Made by a program: the position numbers and the translations under genes. Below are positions 50,314 to 63,653 of a stretch of 64,000 nt of DNA, in pieces; the stretch's first letter is position 1, and each line of letters starts with the position of its first letter. Below the pieces are notes generated by a model that searched no databases, was not told where the DNA came from, and worked only from the letters and a program-made list of their open reading frames with translations. Source of the stretch: Lentisphaerota bacterium (GTDB lineage Bacteria; Verrucomicrobiota; Kiritimatiellia; JAAZAB01); NCBI GenBank assembly GCA_016188985.1, contig JACPGM010000006.1, positions 1-64,000 of the forward strand, in the 5' to 3' direction.

Positions 50314-53300
50314 TTATTGTGACGGAAATGCCGCGGCCGGTTCGTAGCCCGAGCCGCCAAAGGAAAGCGTGGCTGATGCCCACCCGCTGCCGGAAATCAG
50401 GGCAACCCAGGTTCCGGTGGTTTCCCGATATACGACCGCATCGGCCTTACGGTCGCCATCATAATCGCCGGCTACGGCGACAAAGCCGCTCCCGCCAATA
50501 GTAAGGCTGGTGGGCATGGTCGCGGCCGTGGCAGAGGGCCAATAGTTCCAGATACCGGCGGCGGCGGCATAGAGCGCGGCATCGGCTTGGCCATCGCCAT
50601 CATAATCCTGCGGCACGGGCAGTTGGCCGGATTGGCCGCCGTTCCAGCCGCGGGTGGCGTAGGCGCTGGCGGAAAGCGCCGCGAACCAGTAACCCAGCTC
50701 GCCCATAACGGTCTGCCGGACCTGGAAAATCGCCAGGTCGGTCGTGCCGTCGTTGTCAAAATCGGCCGGGCAGGGAGTGTAGCCGGCATCGCCGAAATAT
50801 CCCTGGGCCAGGCTATAACCTTGGCCGGAAAGCAGGGCTTTCCACAACCCGGAAGCTTGCTGTAAGACGACCGGGTCGGCCTTGCCGTCGCCATCGTAAT
50901 CGCGCGGCAGGGCGGTATAGCCTGAGCCGCCCAGCGAGGCCGCCCCTTGCATATAGCCGTAGGCTGAGAGCAGCGCCAGCCACTGGCCGGAGGCGCTGGC
51001 ATAGACGGCGATATCAGCAAGCCCGTCGCCGTCGAAATCCTGAGGAACAGGCGTATAACCGGCGCCGCCAAGTTGGAAAGTGGTGGTCTGGTAAAAATTG
51101 CTGGACATCATGATCAGCCACTTGCCGGTCGCGCTCTGGTAAAGGGCCGGGTCGGCCTTGCCGTCGCCATCGAAGTCGCAGAATGCTTTATCAGTAGCCG
51201 CCATGCTCCGGCGCCAGCCGGAGTCGCCACTGCTAAGGGAAGATGTGAGTATCCCTTCCGGACGCCATTTCCGCGACGTCAGCCAGTAGTAATAAGTAAC
51301 GCCTGGTTGAGCCGTGGTGTCGTTGTAACTGGTGGCGCCGGTTTCGACAAGGACCGCGGCTGTGGCGGAGTCCGAGCTCGTGCTGCGCAAAACCTGGTAA
51401 CTGGTTGCGCCCGCGGCCGCTGTCCAGGTCAAGCGCACACTGTCGGTATAAGTTCCCTTGCTGGCCGCCAAGGCGGTGGGCGTCTGCAAGTTGCGGTAAC
51501 CGCTGTCCACGGCCGTTAATGGCGTTATCACGGCGCCGTTTCTGGCTTGCATCCAGTAATAATACAATGAGCCCGGCACAACGGCGGTGTCATCGTAGGT
51601 AGCGCTGGTATTGGTGACAATGATCTGGGCCTGATTGGAGTTGTTGACGGAGTTGCGATAGAGCAGGTAATCGGTTGCGCCGCTGATGGCCGACCAACTG
51701 ATGCGGATGCGGTCGGCGTAATCGCCGTCCGTAGCGCTGATGGCCGGTAAGATCGGCGCCCAGTCGGACGCCGCCCAGGCGACTTGATCTACCCAACCGG
51801 CGTCGTAGCCGTTGGAGACGGAGCTGTCCTTGGTGTAGACCCAGGTTGCCGTGCGCGTGCCGCTTAAGTTGGTGTAGGCGTAATATGCCCAGCTTGCTTC
51901 ACTTGTGATCTTTTTCTGTTCCTGTCCGTCAATAAAGAATCGGAGGTAGTCATAGTTAGCTTCCGACGAAACCTTCCACCAGAAGGAAAATATGCCCGCG
52001 CCGCTGAAGGTTGTCTGCAGCCGGGACTGTTGGTCGTCATCAATCGGCCCGCTTTGCGCGGCCAGCACGCCATCGTAGGTCACATTGGTCTGGGCGAACC
52101 AATTACTGTTGCCGCCGGTGTACCAGGTCAGATAAGTGGCATTCAAGGCCGTGCCGAGATCGGCCAGGGTGTTACCTCCGTAACCAACCGCTTCCCAGGC
52201 CTGAGTGACTGAAGGGACCCAGGCTGAATTCAGGTCCTGGGCCGCGGAGATCCAGGCCGAGCGCACCTGGGAGTAATCGGTGTAATCATAGCAATAAGTC
52301 GTCAGGGTCCGGTAAGCAATCCGGGCGGCATTGGTGATGCCAATGCCGTTGACGACGGTCGTGACTCCTCCATATTCGCTGGTGCCGCCGGCGCTTAAGA
52401 GATAGAAGAAATAATTTTGGACGCCGCTGTTATAATGCACGCCGCCGTTATCCAGGCTGCCGGAATACCAGTAAGGGCCCTTGTAATGATTGGGCTGCTC
52501 GCTGCCAAGGCCCACCGTGGCGGAGTTGGTGGGAGCACGCATGTCGCGCAGAGCCGTCGAGGAGACCCAGCAGTCCTCGCCTAAAAGCCAGTCGGCCTTG
52601 CCGGCCGCTTTAGCTGGATATAGGTAGTTGGTGCTGACCGGCTGGTAATAAAACTCGATGATGGCGCCGAAAATATCTGAAAACGATTCGTTGAGCGCGC
52701 CAGGCTCGGAGGCGTAAACCAGGTTGGCGCTGTATTCGGTCACGGCATGGGTGAACTCATGCCCGGCTACATCCAATACCCCCAACTGATTGGCGGTTGT
52801 GCCATCGCCATCGCCAAAAAAGAAACCCACCCCGCTCCACCAGAAAGCATTGACATAATTATTGCCAACGTGAACATAGGCGTAGGCCAAGGCGCCGTTA
52901 GTGTCATAGCTGTTGCGGGCGTGTACGGTGGAGAAGTAGCGCTGGACGTAATCAAAATTGACCGCCGCCGACATTTCCACGCGGTCTTCCGGCAGCCAGA
53001 AGGAATTGGTCCGGAAGGCCGTCTGGCTGATATCGGGATACAGTAGAGAGTTGGTCGAATAATTATAAACGAGCCACTGAAAGTTTGTGCTCCGGAGGTA
53101 ATTGGTGATCCCGGCCGAAACGCAGTTGGTCACGGCATTGGTGGTGCCGCCTTCGCCGCTCAAAATGGCGCCATAAATGTCCACAAACTTTATATCGTTG
53201 TAGCGCAACAATACGCTGCCGTCCTGAGCGTCAACAAAGTAGCGCCAGCGATTAGCCTCCGGCGGATCGGCCGCAAGCATCAGGGCATAAGCCAGGCGGG

Positions 53301-54018
53301 GTTGGGTTTGATAGGCGCAGATCACAAGTTCCGGCGATGCTATCAGCGCGCCGCCGCTCAAACCCAGCGCCGCCAAATCTTGCAGAGCGAGACCAAGGGC
53401 ATCGTCAGGCGTGAGCTGCGGATTAACATCCACGGATATATCCGGCACGTAGCGGCCATTAACCTGATATGCTGTGCCATCCTGATTGAAGTGGACAATA
53501 ACTTTGCCGCCAAATACTTTCAGGCCTTGGTAGGTTTGCGTGGCGCGGACATGCCGGAAACCCAGGGCATCAGCTTGCGCCGGCTGGGCGGCAAACTCCT
53601 GCTGGGCGTCCCGGATGCCCATGATGCCGGCGAGATTATCCAGGACCGCAATCGCTTTAGTTTCCGGCTGGGCTTGGGCGGCGGCGCGCAGTCCTTTACC
53701 GGCCGAGAAAACCCGGCGGGCGCCCAGGTCCGTGCCCCGGATGGAAAAGGGCGTTCCCAACGAATTATTCCACTCGACCTGAACGCCTTCCTGGACGGCC
53801 GCCGCCGTCAGCCGCTGCTGGTCAGGCGAACGCGCGCGCTCCGTTGCGGGAGCGGCTGCTACGCGAATAAGCGACGAATTGGCGTTCGGCTGCAGGGCCA
53901 CCCCCGGCGTGCTGGCCAGGAGCAAGGCGCCAACAATCGCTGGCCTTGATCCCCAAAGGATGATCCGCTGAATCACCCACCATGGGTTCAGAGACTGCAC
54001 AAGGAATATGGGTTTCAT
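50314..54018 (-). CDS. Secreted M4 (thermolysin-like) metallopeptidase with FG-GAP-like repeats
   Basis: 1234 aa. A signal region ends near residue 42, then a FTP/PepSY-type propeptide (about 70-270). The M4 catalytic domain has HEFTH at 420-424, 'NESFSDIFG' (third ligand Glu444) and '[19 protein letters not shown]' (His near 527). A beta-sandwich region follows ('[25 protein letters not shown]', about 670-750), then two fibronectin-III-like domains (about 760-940), then about six FG-GAP-like repeats from about 950, each with D-[FY]-D-x-D-G-x-[AT]-D Ca-binding motifs ('[12 protein letters not shown]'). The repeats may act in adhesion or Ca-dependent stability. It lies outside the polysaccharide locus and the role is probably extracellular protein digestion. 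Confidence 0.9.
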   Translation of the reverse strand: MKPIFLVQSLNPWWVIQRIILWGSRPAIVGALLLASTPGVALQPNANSSLIRVAAAPATERARSPDQQRLTAAAVQEGVQVEWNNSLGTPFSIRGTDLGARRVFSAGKGLRAAAQAQPETKAIAVLDNLAGIMGIRDAQQEFAAQPAQADALGFRHVRATQTYQGLKVFGGKVIVHFNQDGTAYQVNGRYVPDISVDVNPQLTPDDALGLALQDLAALGLSGGALIASPELVICAYQTQPRLAYALMLAADPPEANRWRYFVDAQDGSVLLRYNDIKFVDIYGAILSGEGGTTNAVTNCVSAGITNYLRSTNFQWLVYNYSTNSLLYPDISQTAFRTNSFWLPEDRVEMSAAVNFDYVQRYFSTVHARNSYDTNGALAYAYVHVGNNYVNAFWWSGVGFFFGDGDGTTANQLGVLDVAGHEFTHAVTEYSANLVYASEPGALNESFSDIFGAIIEFYYQPVSTNYLYPAKAAGKADWLLGEDCWVSSTALRDMRAPTNSATVGLGSEQPNHYKGPYWYSGSLDNGGVHYNSGVQNYFFYLLSAGGTSEYGGVTTVVNGIGITNAARIAYRTLTTYCYDYTDYSQVRSAWISAAQDLNSAWVPSVTQAWEAVGYGGNTLADLGTALNATYLTWYTGGNSNWFAQTNVTYDGVLAAQSGPIDDDQQSRLQTTFSGAGIFSFWWKVSSEANYDYLRFFIDGQEQKKITSEASWAYYAYTNLSGTRTATWVYTKDSSVSNGYDAGWVDQVAWAASDWAPILPAISATDGDYADRIRISWSAISGATDYLLYRNSVNNSNQAQIIVTNTSATYDDTAVVPGSLYYYWMQARNGAVITPLTAVDSGYRNLQTPTALAASKGTYTDSVRLTWTAAAGATSYQVLRSTSSDSATAAVLVETGATSYNDTTAQPGVTYYYWLTSRKWRPEGILTSSLSSGDSGWRRSMAATDKAFCDFDGDGKADPALYQSATGKWLIMMSSNFYQTTTFQLGGAGYTPVPQDFDGDGLADIAVYASASGQWLALLSAYGYMQGAASLGGSGYTALPRDYDGDGKADPVVLQQASGLWKALLSGQGYSLAQGYFGDAGYTPCPADFDNDGTTDLAIFQVRQTVMGELGYWFAALSASAYATRGWNGGQSGQLPVPQDYDGDGQADAALYAAAAGIWNYWPSATAATMPTSLTIGGSGFVAVAGDYDGDRKADAVVYRETTGTWVALISGSGWASATLSFGGSGYEPAAAFPSQ

Positions 54019-54148
54019 ATTTCTTAAGCCATATTGTAGCCCGAGTCCCGGAAATGTCCACTACTATTTCTATGGTGTTACGCTTTACTTTAGCGGGCCC
54101 GTAGGGTAGCATCCGCGGCGAATGTCTTCAGCTACGCAGGCTTAGCCT

Positions 54149-55183
54149 ATGAAAAAAGAGCGGGAATCCATTTACGCCGCCGCGGGCGTGGATATTGACG
54201 CCAAACAAGCTGCGTTGCGGGCGGTTAAAAACCTGGCGCGCTCGACCAGCAGGCCTGGAGTGCTCGGCGGAATCGGTCATTTCGGCGGGTTCTTTGCCGC
54301 GCCGGGCAAGGATCAAGTGCTGGTGGCCAGTATGGATGGCGTCGGCACCAAGCTCAAGGTGGCCGCGCTGGCCGGCCGGCACGCTACGGTCGGCCAGGAC
54401 CTGGTCAATCATTGCGTCAACGATATCCTGGTGCATGGCGCGCGGCCGCTGTTTTTCCTGGACTATTTTGCCGCCGGAAAGTTCGCGCCGGCCATCTTCC
54501 AGGATGTGATGAAGGGTCTCTGCCTGGCCTGCCGCGCCAACGATTGCGCGCTCCTGGGCGGAGAGACCGCCGAAATGCCTGGGCTGTATCCGGAAGGCGA
54601 ATATGATTTGGTGGGTGCGATCGTCGGCGTGGTGAGCGCCAAGGCGATCATCACGGGCGCGACCATCCGGCCCGGCGACGTGCTGATTGGCCTTAAATCC
54701 TCGGGGCTGCATACCAACGGATTTTCACTGGCGCGCAAAATAATTTTTGAGCAGGAGCGTCTGAAGGTCGGCGATTTTCTGCCGGGCGTCGGGCAGCGGG
54801 TAGGTTCGGCGCTCCTGGCCGTGCATAAGAGCTATGCCGGGGCGGTCCAGCGCCTGATGCGCCGGGTGAAGGTCCGCGGCATGGCCCATATCACCGGCGG
54901 CGGGTTTTATGACAATGTGCCCCGTGTTTTGCCCAAAACGGTGACGGCCATATTTGACCGCTCGGCATGGACGGTGCCGCCGCTCTTCCGGTTTCTGCAG
55001 GAACATGGGAAGGTGCCCCGCGAAGAAATGTACCGGGTATTCAATATGGGCATCGGGCTGGTGATTGTTATGCGTGCGGCCGACCAGCCCAAGGCCTTAA
55101 CCATCTTGCGCGCCGCCGGCGAAGCCCCCCTTCCGATCGGCCGGATTGACAAGGGTTCCGGGGGTGTGCGAATGTTGAACTAA
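54149..55183 (+). CDS. purM: Phosphoribosylformylglycinamidine cyclo-ligase (AIR synthetase)
   Basis: 344 aa, normal length. 'IGHFGGFFAAPGKDQVLVASMDGVGTKLKVA' and 'GQDLVNHCVNDILVHGARPLFFLDYFA' mark the N-terminal ATP-binding part of PurM; 'LLGGETAEMPGLY' is the conserved motif, and 'GGGFYDNVPRVLP' is in the C-terminal domain. It converts FGAM to AIR in purine synthesis. No other pur gene is in the window. Its start has no strong ribosome-binding site. A MITE lies just downstream. Confidence 0.95.
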   Translation: MKKERESIYAAAGVDIDAKQAALRAVKNLARSTSRPGVLGGIGHFGGFFAAPGKDQVLVASMDGVGTKLKVAALAGRHATVGQDLVNHCVNDILVHGARPLFFLDYFAAGKFAPAIFQDVMKGLCLACRANDCALLGGETAEMPGLYPEGEYDLVGAIVGVVSAKAIITGATIRPGDVLIGLKSSGLHTNGFSLARKIIFEQERLKVGDFLPGVGQRVGSALLAVHKSYAGAVQRLMRRVKVRGMAHITGGGFYDNVPRVLPKTVTAIFDRSAWTVPPLFRFLQEHGKVPREEMYRVFNMGIGLVIVMRAADQPKALTILRAAGEAPLPIGRIDKGSGGVRMLN

Positions 55184-55191
55184 CAATCGGA

Positions 55192-55320
55192 GTAACTATT
55201 CACCACGGATTGCACGGATTAGGCTGATATGGGGAACTTGATTAATATCCGTGCCATCAGTGTAATCAGCGGTGGAAGACTCTGTTCGGGTTGAATGAGT
55301 GCAGTCACCTGAATAGTTAC
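55192..55320. mobile_element. MITE-like element, family A, simplest copy
   Basis: 129 bp with 11-bp perfect terminal inverted repeats, GTAACTATTCA and TGAATAGTTAC. Flanks are CAATCGGA (55184-55191) and CAATCGGG (55321-55328), an 8-bp target duplication with one mismatch. The core holds CCACGGATTGCACGGATTAG and its inverted relative ATCCGTGCCATCAGTGTAAT. Confidence 0.9.
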
Positions 55321-55335
55321 CAATCGGGACTGATC

Positions 55336-56292
55336 ATGGCATCGGCCAAAGAACAATGCGTGGCGGTCGTTACCGGCGGGGCCGGTTTTCTGGGGTCCCA
55401 TCTCTGCGATTATCTCATCGGCCAGGGCCAGCGCGTGATCTGCCTGGACAATCTCATTACGGGCAACCCGGAAAACATCAGCCAGCTCCGGGCGTCGCGC
55501 GCTTTCCAGTTCATTCAGCAGGATGTGACGGAATATATTGAGATTGAAGGGCCGGTTCATTTCGTGTTTCATTTTGCCTCGCCGGCCAGCCCCGTGGATT
55601 ACTTGAAACTGCCGATTCAGACTCTGAAAGTGGGTGCCTTGGGCACGCACAATGCCTTGGGCCTGGCCAAGGCCAAAAAAGCCGTGTTCCTGCTGGCTTC
55701 GACCTCGGAGGTTTATGGCGACCCGTTAGTGCATCCGCAGAACGAATCGTATTGGGGCAATGTCAATCCGATCGGGCCGCGCGGCGTGTATGACGAGGCC
55801 AAGCGTTTCGCCGAAGCCTTAACCATGGCGTACTATCGCACGCACGCCGTCAGCACGCGCATCGCGCGAATCTTCAACACCTATGGGCCGCGCATGCGGC
55901 CCAACGACGGGCGCGCGGTGCCGGCCTTCATCCGGCAGGCGCTGCTGAATCAGCCGCTGCCGGTGTTTGGCGACGGCCGCCAGACCCGCAGCTTTTGCTA
56001 TGTGTCCGACCTGATCCGCGGGATTTATGCCTTGGCGCTGAGCGATGCGCGCGAGCCGGTTAATCTCGGCAATCCCCGCGAGATGACCATCATGGAATGC
56101 GCCCGTAAGATTCTGGAGCTGACCGGCAGCGCCGCCACAATTGAGTTTCATCCTTTGCCGACGGATGATCCCAAGACCCGCCAGCCGGATATTGGCCAGG
56201 CGCGATCCCTGTTGCACTGGGAGCCGGAAGTCTCCCTGGAAGAAGGCTTGCGCCAGACCATTGCTTATTTTAAGATGCTGCTGAAATCATAA
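55336..56292 (+). CDS. UDP-glucuronate decarboxylase (UXS-type SDR)
   Basis: 318 aa from the ATG at 55336; the ORF-track start lies inside the MITE and is rejected. '[17 protein letters not shown]' is the NAD-binding GxxGxxG, '[20 protein letters not shown]' and '[11 protein letters not shown]' give the Y-x-x-x-K pair, and '[16 protein letters not shown]' and '[13 protein letters not shown]' match UXS. It would convert UDP-glucuronate to UDP-xylose, a precursor for the glycans of the 0-23 kb locus. The stop overlaps an ATG (TAATG) of the FHA gene region. Confidence 0.9.
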   Translation: MASAKEQCVAVVTGGAGFLGSHLCDYLIGQGQRVICLDNLITGNPENISQLRASRAFQFIQQDVTEYIEIEGPVHFVFHFASPASPVDYLKLPIQTLKVGALGTHNALGLAKAKKAVFLLASTSEVYGDPLVHPQNESYWGNVNPIGPRGVYDEAKRFAEALTMAYYRTHAVSTRIARIFNTYGPRMRPNDGRAVPAFIRQALLNQPLPVFGDGRQTRSFCYVSDLIRGIYALALSDAREPVNLGNPREMTIMECARKILELTGSAATIEFHPLPTDDPKTRQPDIGQARSLLHWEPEVSLEEGLRQTIAYFKMLLKS

Positions 56293-56306
56293 TGGAGGAA
56301 GCAATC

Positions 56307-56708
56307 ATGATTCTACGTTATGGGTTGCCGGACGGCAAAGAGAAGGAAGTTAAACTCAGCCAGAAGGCCATTACCATCGGCCGCGGCGCGGATGCCGACT
56401 TGCAAATTACCGATAAGTTGGCCTCGCGCCTGCATTGTGGCATTTCTTACTGGGACGAGGCTTATTTTATCCGCGACTTCAACTCGCGCAACGGCACCCT
56501 GGTCAATGGCCAGCCGATCAAGGTCAGCCGTCTCAAGCCCGGCGACCGCATTCAGGTGGGCGACACCATCCTGTCCGTGACCGCGGGTCCCTCCAAGGGC
56601 CCGGCCACGGTAATGCGGGAACTCAAAGACGAGATGGCCAAGGGCAAAGGCTACCACACCATTATGCGCGAAATCATCCGGGATGAGGAGAAGACCGGCA
56701 ATACCTGA
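56307..56708 (+). CDS. FHA domain protein
   Basis: About 133 aa from the ATG at 56307, which has GGAGG at 8-nt spacing; the ORF-track ATG at 56292 overlaps the upstream stop. 'ITIGRGADADLQITDKLASRLHCGI' and 'FIRDFNSRNGTLVNGQPI' give the FHA phosphothreonine pocket (G-R, S-R-x-H, N-G-T). A short charged tail follows. It binds phosphorylated partners, perhaps of a Ser/Thr kinase not in the window. It is coupled to the UXS gene. Confidence 0.9.
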   Translation: MILRYGLPDGKEKEVKLSQKAITIGRGADADLQITDKLASRLHCGISYWDEAYFIRDFNSRNGTLVNGQPIKVSRLKPGDRIQVGDTILSVTAGPSKGPATVMRELKDEMAKGKGYHTIMREIIRDEEKTGNT

Positions 56709-56722
56709 GCACCGCTCTGGCA

Positions 56723-59227
56723 TCAGGTTTTGGCGGGAGCGTTTCCCTGGTCGGCTTCTGGCGCGGCGGGTTTTTCCGCCTCCACAGGTTCGTCTGGCTC
56801 GCCATTTTCCGGTTCCACGGTTGTGGCCGAAACCAGTTGGTCGCCGGCGTCGAGTGTGATCAGGCGGACGCCTTGGGTAACCCGGCTGATGACGCGGATA
56901 TCGCTCACCTTCATGCGGATCATTTTGCCCTTGGCCGTGATCAGCATGAGGGCGTCGTTCTCCATGACGGCATGCGCGCCGACTACCAGGCCGTTGCGCT
57001 CCGAAGCGCGGATGGTATAAATGCCTTTGCCCCCGCGGTGCTGGCCGCGGTATTCCTCAAAGCTCGTCCGCTTGCCATAGCCGCGCTCGGTGCACACAAA
57101 GAAAGTGGCTTTCTGGTCAACAATTTCCAGGCTTTCCAGTTGGTCGTTTTTCCCCAGACGAATGCCGCGGACGCCGCGGGTGGCCCGGCCCTGGTCGCGC
57201 AATTCGCTTTCGCTGAAGCGCAGGCTCATGCCGTTGCGGGTGGCGAGCATCAGGTCGTTTTTACCATCGGTCAGCTTGACGGCGATCAGGCGGTCGCCGG
57301 AATCAATATTGATGGCGATAATGCCGTCGCGGCGCGGGTTGCTGAATTGGCTTAAGTTGGTTTTCTTGACGACGCCTTTTTCCGTGGCCATGACCAGGAA
57401 TTCGGTGGCCGGGAAAGCGCGCACGCGCACCATGGCGGCAATCTGTTCCTCGGATTTAAGCTCCAGCAGGTTGACGATGGCCTTGCCGCGCGCCGCGCGG
57501 CCGGCTTCCGGAATTTCATAGACTTTTTCCCAGTAGACCCGGCCGCCGGCGGTGAAGAACAAGATGTAATCATGGGTGTTGGCTATGAAGAGGTGTTCCA
57601 CGTAATCTTCTTCCTTGGTTTCCATGCCGGCGACGCCTTTGCCGCCGCGCCGCTGGGCTTTGTAAGTGCCCACAGGAACGCGCTTGATATAGCCGGTATG
57701 GCTGATGGTGATAATGCAGCCGGCATCGGCAATCAGGTCTTCAACCGCCACCTCGCCGGCCTCCGGCGCGATCTCGGTGCGGCGCTCGTCGCCATAGAGC
57801 TTTTTAATCTCGGCCAGGTCCTCCTTCAGCACGCCGAAAATCTTGTTGCGGTTGGCCAGCAGGTCCTTGAGGTAGGAAATCTGCTTGATCACTTCCAGGT
57901 ATTCGCTTTCGAGTTTGTCGCGCTCCAGGCCGGTAAGCTGGTAGAGGCGCATATCCAGAATGGCATTGGCCTGCACTTCGGAAAGGGCGAAGCGTTTGAT
58001 CAGTTCCGCGCGGGCCAGGTCGCGGTTCTTGGCGGCGCGGATCAGCTTGACCACTTGCTCGAGATGCTCCAACGCGGTCTTCAGGCCTTCGAGGATGTGG
58101 GCGCGCTCTTCGGCCTTGCCCAGGTCAAACTGGGTGCGTTTGGTCAGGACTTCGCAGCGGTGGTCAATAAAGGCCTGCAGCAGCTCCTTCAGGTTCATGA
58201 TCTTCGGCCGGCCCTGATGAATCGCCAGCATGATGGCGCCGAAGGTGGTTTCAAGCTGAGTATGCTTGAAGAGGTTGTTCAGAATCACCTTGGGCACGAC
58301 CCCGCGTTTGAGCTCGATGACGATGCGGATGCCGCTGCGGTCGGATTCGTCGCGGACATCGCTGATGCCCTCCAGCGTTTTTTCCTGGACCAGCAAGGCC
58401 ATGTTTTCGATCAAGGCAGCCTTGTTGACCGTGTAGGGAATTTCGGTGACAATAATGCAGTCCTTGCCCTGTTTGCCTTCCTCGATGCCGGCCCTGGCGC
58501 GCACGCGCAACTGGCCCCGGCCGGCGCGATACATTTCTTCAATGCCTTTGCGCCCGCAGATGATGCCGCCGGTTGGAAAATCAGGGCCGGGAATATTCCG
58601 CCCAAGCTCTTCCACGGTAGCTTCCGGGCGGTCAATCAGCGCCACCAGGGCGTCCACAACCTCGTTCAGGTTGTGCGGCGGCATGTTGGTGGCCATGCCG
58701 ACGGCAATGCCGGTTGAGCCGTTCAGCAACAGGTTCGGCGCGCGCGCGGGCAGGACGGAAGGCTCATCGCGTTCGCCGTTATAGGTCTTGACCATCGCGA
58801 CGGTGCGCTTGTCAATATCGGCGAGCATTTCCTCGGCGAGTTGCTGGAGCCGGACTTCGGTGTAGCGGTAAGCCGCGGCATTGTCGCCGTCAACGCTGCC
58901 GAAATTGCCCTGGCCATCCACCAGCGGGTAACGCAGGGAAAAAGGCTGGGTCATGCGCACCAGCGTGTCGTAGACCGCGGCATCGCCGTGGGGATGATAC
59001 CAGCCCAGAACTTCGCCGACCACCGTCGCCGATTTTTTGAAGGGCCGGTTGTGCAGCAAGCCCAGTTGGCGCATGGCGAAAAGAATCCGGCGCGAGCCCG
59101 GCTTAAGCCCGTCGCGGGCATCCGGCAACGCCCGCCCGATGATTACGCTCATCGAGTAATCAATATACGAGCGCTGCATCTCGTCTTCGATGTCTATGTT
59201 CTGAACAATCTCGTTGCGGGTGTACAT
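56723..59227 (-). CDS. gyrA: DNA gyrase subunit A
   Basis: 834 aa from the ATG at 59227, 8 nt after the gyrB stop; a TTG at 59239 overlapping that stop is an alternative. '[33 protein letters not shown]' begins the winged-helix part, the catalytic Tyr is in '[11 protein letters not shown]', and the GyrA box is 'QRRGGKG' near 535. The C-terminal pinwheel has '[12 protein letters not shown]' and the tail is acidic and Pro-rich. It introduces negative supercoils with GyrB. The usual KPVHRR reads KPGSRR here. Confidence 0.96.
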   Translation of the reverse strand: MYTRNEIVQNIDIEDEMQRSYIDYSMSVIIGRALPDARDGLKPGSRRILFAMRQLGLLHNRPFKKSATVVGEVLGWYHPHGDAAVYDTLVRMTQPFSLRYPLVDGQGNFGSVDGDNAAAYRYTEVRLQQLAEEMLADIDKRTVAMVKTYNGERDEPSVLPARAPNLLLNGSTGIAVGMATNMPPHNLNEVVDALVALIDRPEATVEELGRNIPGPDFPTGGIICGRKGIEEMYRAGRGQLRVRARAGIEEGKQGKDCIIVTEIPYTVNKAALIENMALLVQEKTLEGISDVRDESDRSGIRIVIELKRGVVPKVILNNLFKHTQLETTFGAIMLAIHQGRPKIMNLKELLQAFIDHRCEVLTKRTQFDLGKAEERAHILEGLKTALEHLEQVVKLIRAAKNRDLARAELIKRFALSEVQANAILDMRLYQLTGLERDKLESEYLEVIKQISYLKDLLANRNKIFGVLKEDLAEIKKLYGDERRTEIAPEAGEVAVEDLIADAGCIITISHTGYIKRVPVGTYKAQRRGGKGVAGMETKEEDYVEHLFIANTHDYILFFTAGGRVYWEKVYEIPEAGRAARGKAIVNLLELKSEEQIAAMVRVRAFPATEFLVMATEKGVVKKTNLSQFSNPRRDGIIAINIDSGDRLIAVKLTDGKNDLMLATRNGMSLRFSESELRDQGRATRGVRGIRLGKNDQLESLEIVDQKATFFVCTERGYGKRTSFEEYRGQHRGGKGIYTIRASERNGLVVGAHAVMENDALMLITAKGKMIRMKVSDIRVISRVTQGVRLITLDAGDQLVSATTVEPENGEPDEPVEAEKPAAPEADQGNAPAKT

Positions 59228-59235
59228 GAGTAGGT

Positions 59236-61998
<2,763 letters not shown>

Positions 61999-62086
61999 TT
62001 ATATTAATGGCCTTCAAAAATGCAACTGCAAAATGACCGGGAAAATGACCGTGAAAAGCGGGAAAAAGAAGGGGGAAATCAGGTGG

Positions 62087-62740
62087 CTAAGCCGGCATTT
62101 TGGCGAATGAGCATCGGCCAATGGGCTTGTTCTGTGCGAGGAAAGTCAGCTCGAAATCCGTGCGCTCCTGCGGCAGAAGAATTAGCGGTTCGATTTCCGC
62201 AAAACGCTGGTCGGCGGCCAACTGGCGCCGGATATTCTCGAAATAATCCAGGTGATCGGTAGCCAGGTGAATACAGCCGCGCGGTATCAGAGTGGCGGCC
62301 AGCGCATCAAGGAAGGCGGCGTCCCCAGCCGGCCCGGAGCAGGCAAAGAGCCGCCGCCGGTGATGCCGGCGTTTCGGCCAGGGGTCGGGGAAAAAAATAT
62401 AGTAAGTAGCGACTGACTCCGCCGGCAGGAGATGTCCAACGGCGTAGGCGGCCTCGGAATAGAGCAGGCGAATGTTGGCCAGGCCCGCGCGTTGCGCCTT
62501 GCGCTCCACTTTGGCCAGGCGCGGCCTTTGCCGGTCTAATCCCAGGAATGATGTTTGCGGGTGGGCGCGGGCGCGCTCCAGCAGGAAACGCCCTTTGCCG
62601 CAGCCTAAATCCACTTCCAGCCGTTGCGGCCGGCGTCCAAAAGTTGCGGCCAAATCGAGCGGACTGCTCCAATCGCCGGGAATGATCCGCAGGCTCGGAT
62701 TACACTGAATCGGTGATGAAAGATTTGATTCCATGTTCAT
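62087..62740 (-). CDS. trmB: tRNA (guanine-N7-)-methyltransferase
   Basis: 217 aa. Motif I 'LEVDLGCGKGRFLLE', then 'TSFLGLDRQRPRLAKVERKAQRAGLANIRLLYSEA', the TrmB-specific 'YYIFFPDPWPKRRHHRRRL', and 'GCIHLATDHLDYFENI' at the C-terminus. It methylates G46 of tRNA. It lies just downstream of gyrB on the same strand but the 121-bp gap holds no repeat of the families above. Confidence 0.93.
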   Translation of the reverse strand: MNMESNLSSPIQCNPSLRIIPGDWSSPLDLAATFGRRPQRLEVDLGCGKGRFLLERARAHPQTSFLGLDRQRPRLAKVERKAQRAGLANIRLLYSEAAYAVGHLLPAESVATYYIFFPDPWPKRRHHRRRLFACSGPAGDAAFLDALAATLIPRGCIHLATDHLDYFENIRRQLAADQRFAEIEPLILLPQERTDFELTFLAQNKPIGRCSFAKMPA

Positions 62741-62839
62741 GCTTCGGAATTTGCATCTCGGTGGCCGCGCCCGCCTGCCCGCAACGCTTCCCGATTCTAT
62801 CGGGATGCGGGGCAGGTAAGGGCGTGGATTCTTCCGGCA

Positions 62840-62894
62840 GCCACGGCGTTCCCGCCAGAGGCGGGTCCGCCTATGGTGGAACCGCCGCGGCTAC
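62840..62894. repeat. 55-bp REP-like repeat, left of transposase remnant
   Basis: Begins GCCACGGCGTTCCCGCCAGA and contains a CCCGCC/GGCGGG hairpin; identical to 63599-63653, the two copies lying 759 bp apart on either side of the transposase. Confidence 0.85.
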
Positions 62895-62914
62895 GAAATA
62901 GCCGTCACAGGTCT

Positions 62915-63573
62915 TCATCTGTAGCCGCGCCGGCCTGCCCTGCCGTAGCCCATGGGGCGAAGGAGGGTGACGGCGTGGCGCTTGAATTTCTTATCCGAAT
63001 CTTCGTAGCCGCGTCCGGAAGGACGTGGTCGCTCTCCTTTTACCATTAGCTTCTGGACAATTTGCCAGAAACGCAGCCAGTTGTCATCCAGCGCCAAGTT
63101 GATATCCGGATACCCAGGCACCAATGAACCGCTATGCTTGTATTTTTGTCTTTGAAGGACTAATTCTCGCCGCACAGGGTTTTCTAAAATGTAGAACACT
63201 AATGACTGGAAGGCGTTTTTCTCGCATTCCGATTCCCTGAGAATGTGATCGTAGGCCTGTTTCTGCAGGCGATACGGTGCAAGAATGGGGTTCAAATGCC
63301 TGCGGAAAAACGCCATACCCAACTGCTGATCGGAATCGGTATTAGTCCCCATCCACAACAAGTGTATGTGTTCTGGCATCAGGCAATATGCGGGGCACAC
63401 CAGATTGAATCGAAAAGGGTGTGCAGCAATAACTCGCGGAACCGTGAGTGATATTCCGCGGTCAACCAGCCCTTTTGTCTTTTGTCCATAGTCATGATCC
63501 AATGAATGTGCGCATAACCTCGGTACCACGCGGGATCAAGACGTGGCAGATGAGAATGTTTGGTTGGTTCCAT
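62915..63573 (-). pseudogene. REP-associated tyrosine transposase-like gene, frameshifted
   Basis: The 5' part reads 'MEPTKHSHLPRLDPAWYRGYAHIHWIMTMDKRQKGWLTAEYHSRFRELLLHTLF' and then ends, while the 3' part continues in another frame 'RFNLVCPAYCLMPEHIHLLWMG', including the HUH pair (HIH) and the Tyr-containing 'FYILENPVRRELV'. Joining needs an extra T in a run of four T's near 63415, so a single-base deletion explains it. Programmed frameshifting is possible but no canonical slippery site is seen. The protein type transposes REP sequences, and here identical 55-bp REP-like repeats flank it. Confidence 0.82.
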
Positions 63574-63598
63574 TCTGTGTTGCGTGAACTCTAATTTG

Positions 63599-63653
63599 GC
63601 CACGGCGTTCCCGCCAGAGGCGGGTCCGCCTATGGTGGAACCGCCGCGGCTAC
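63599..63653. repeat. 55-bp REP-like repeat, right of transposase remnant
   Basis: Identical to 62840-62894. Its last bases contain the stop codon (TAG) of the uppP gene. Confidence 0.85.

Noticed and set aside
57572-58717. 381-aa plus-strand ORF opposite gyrA
   Set aside because: Shadow of gyrA in a GC-rich region; no start signal or domain.
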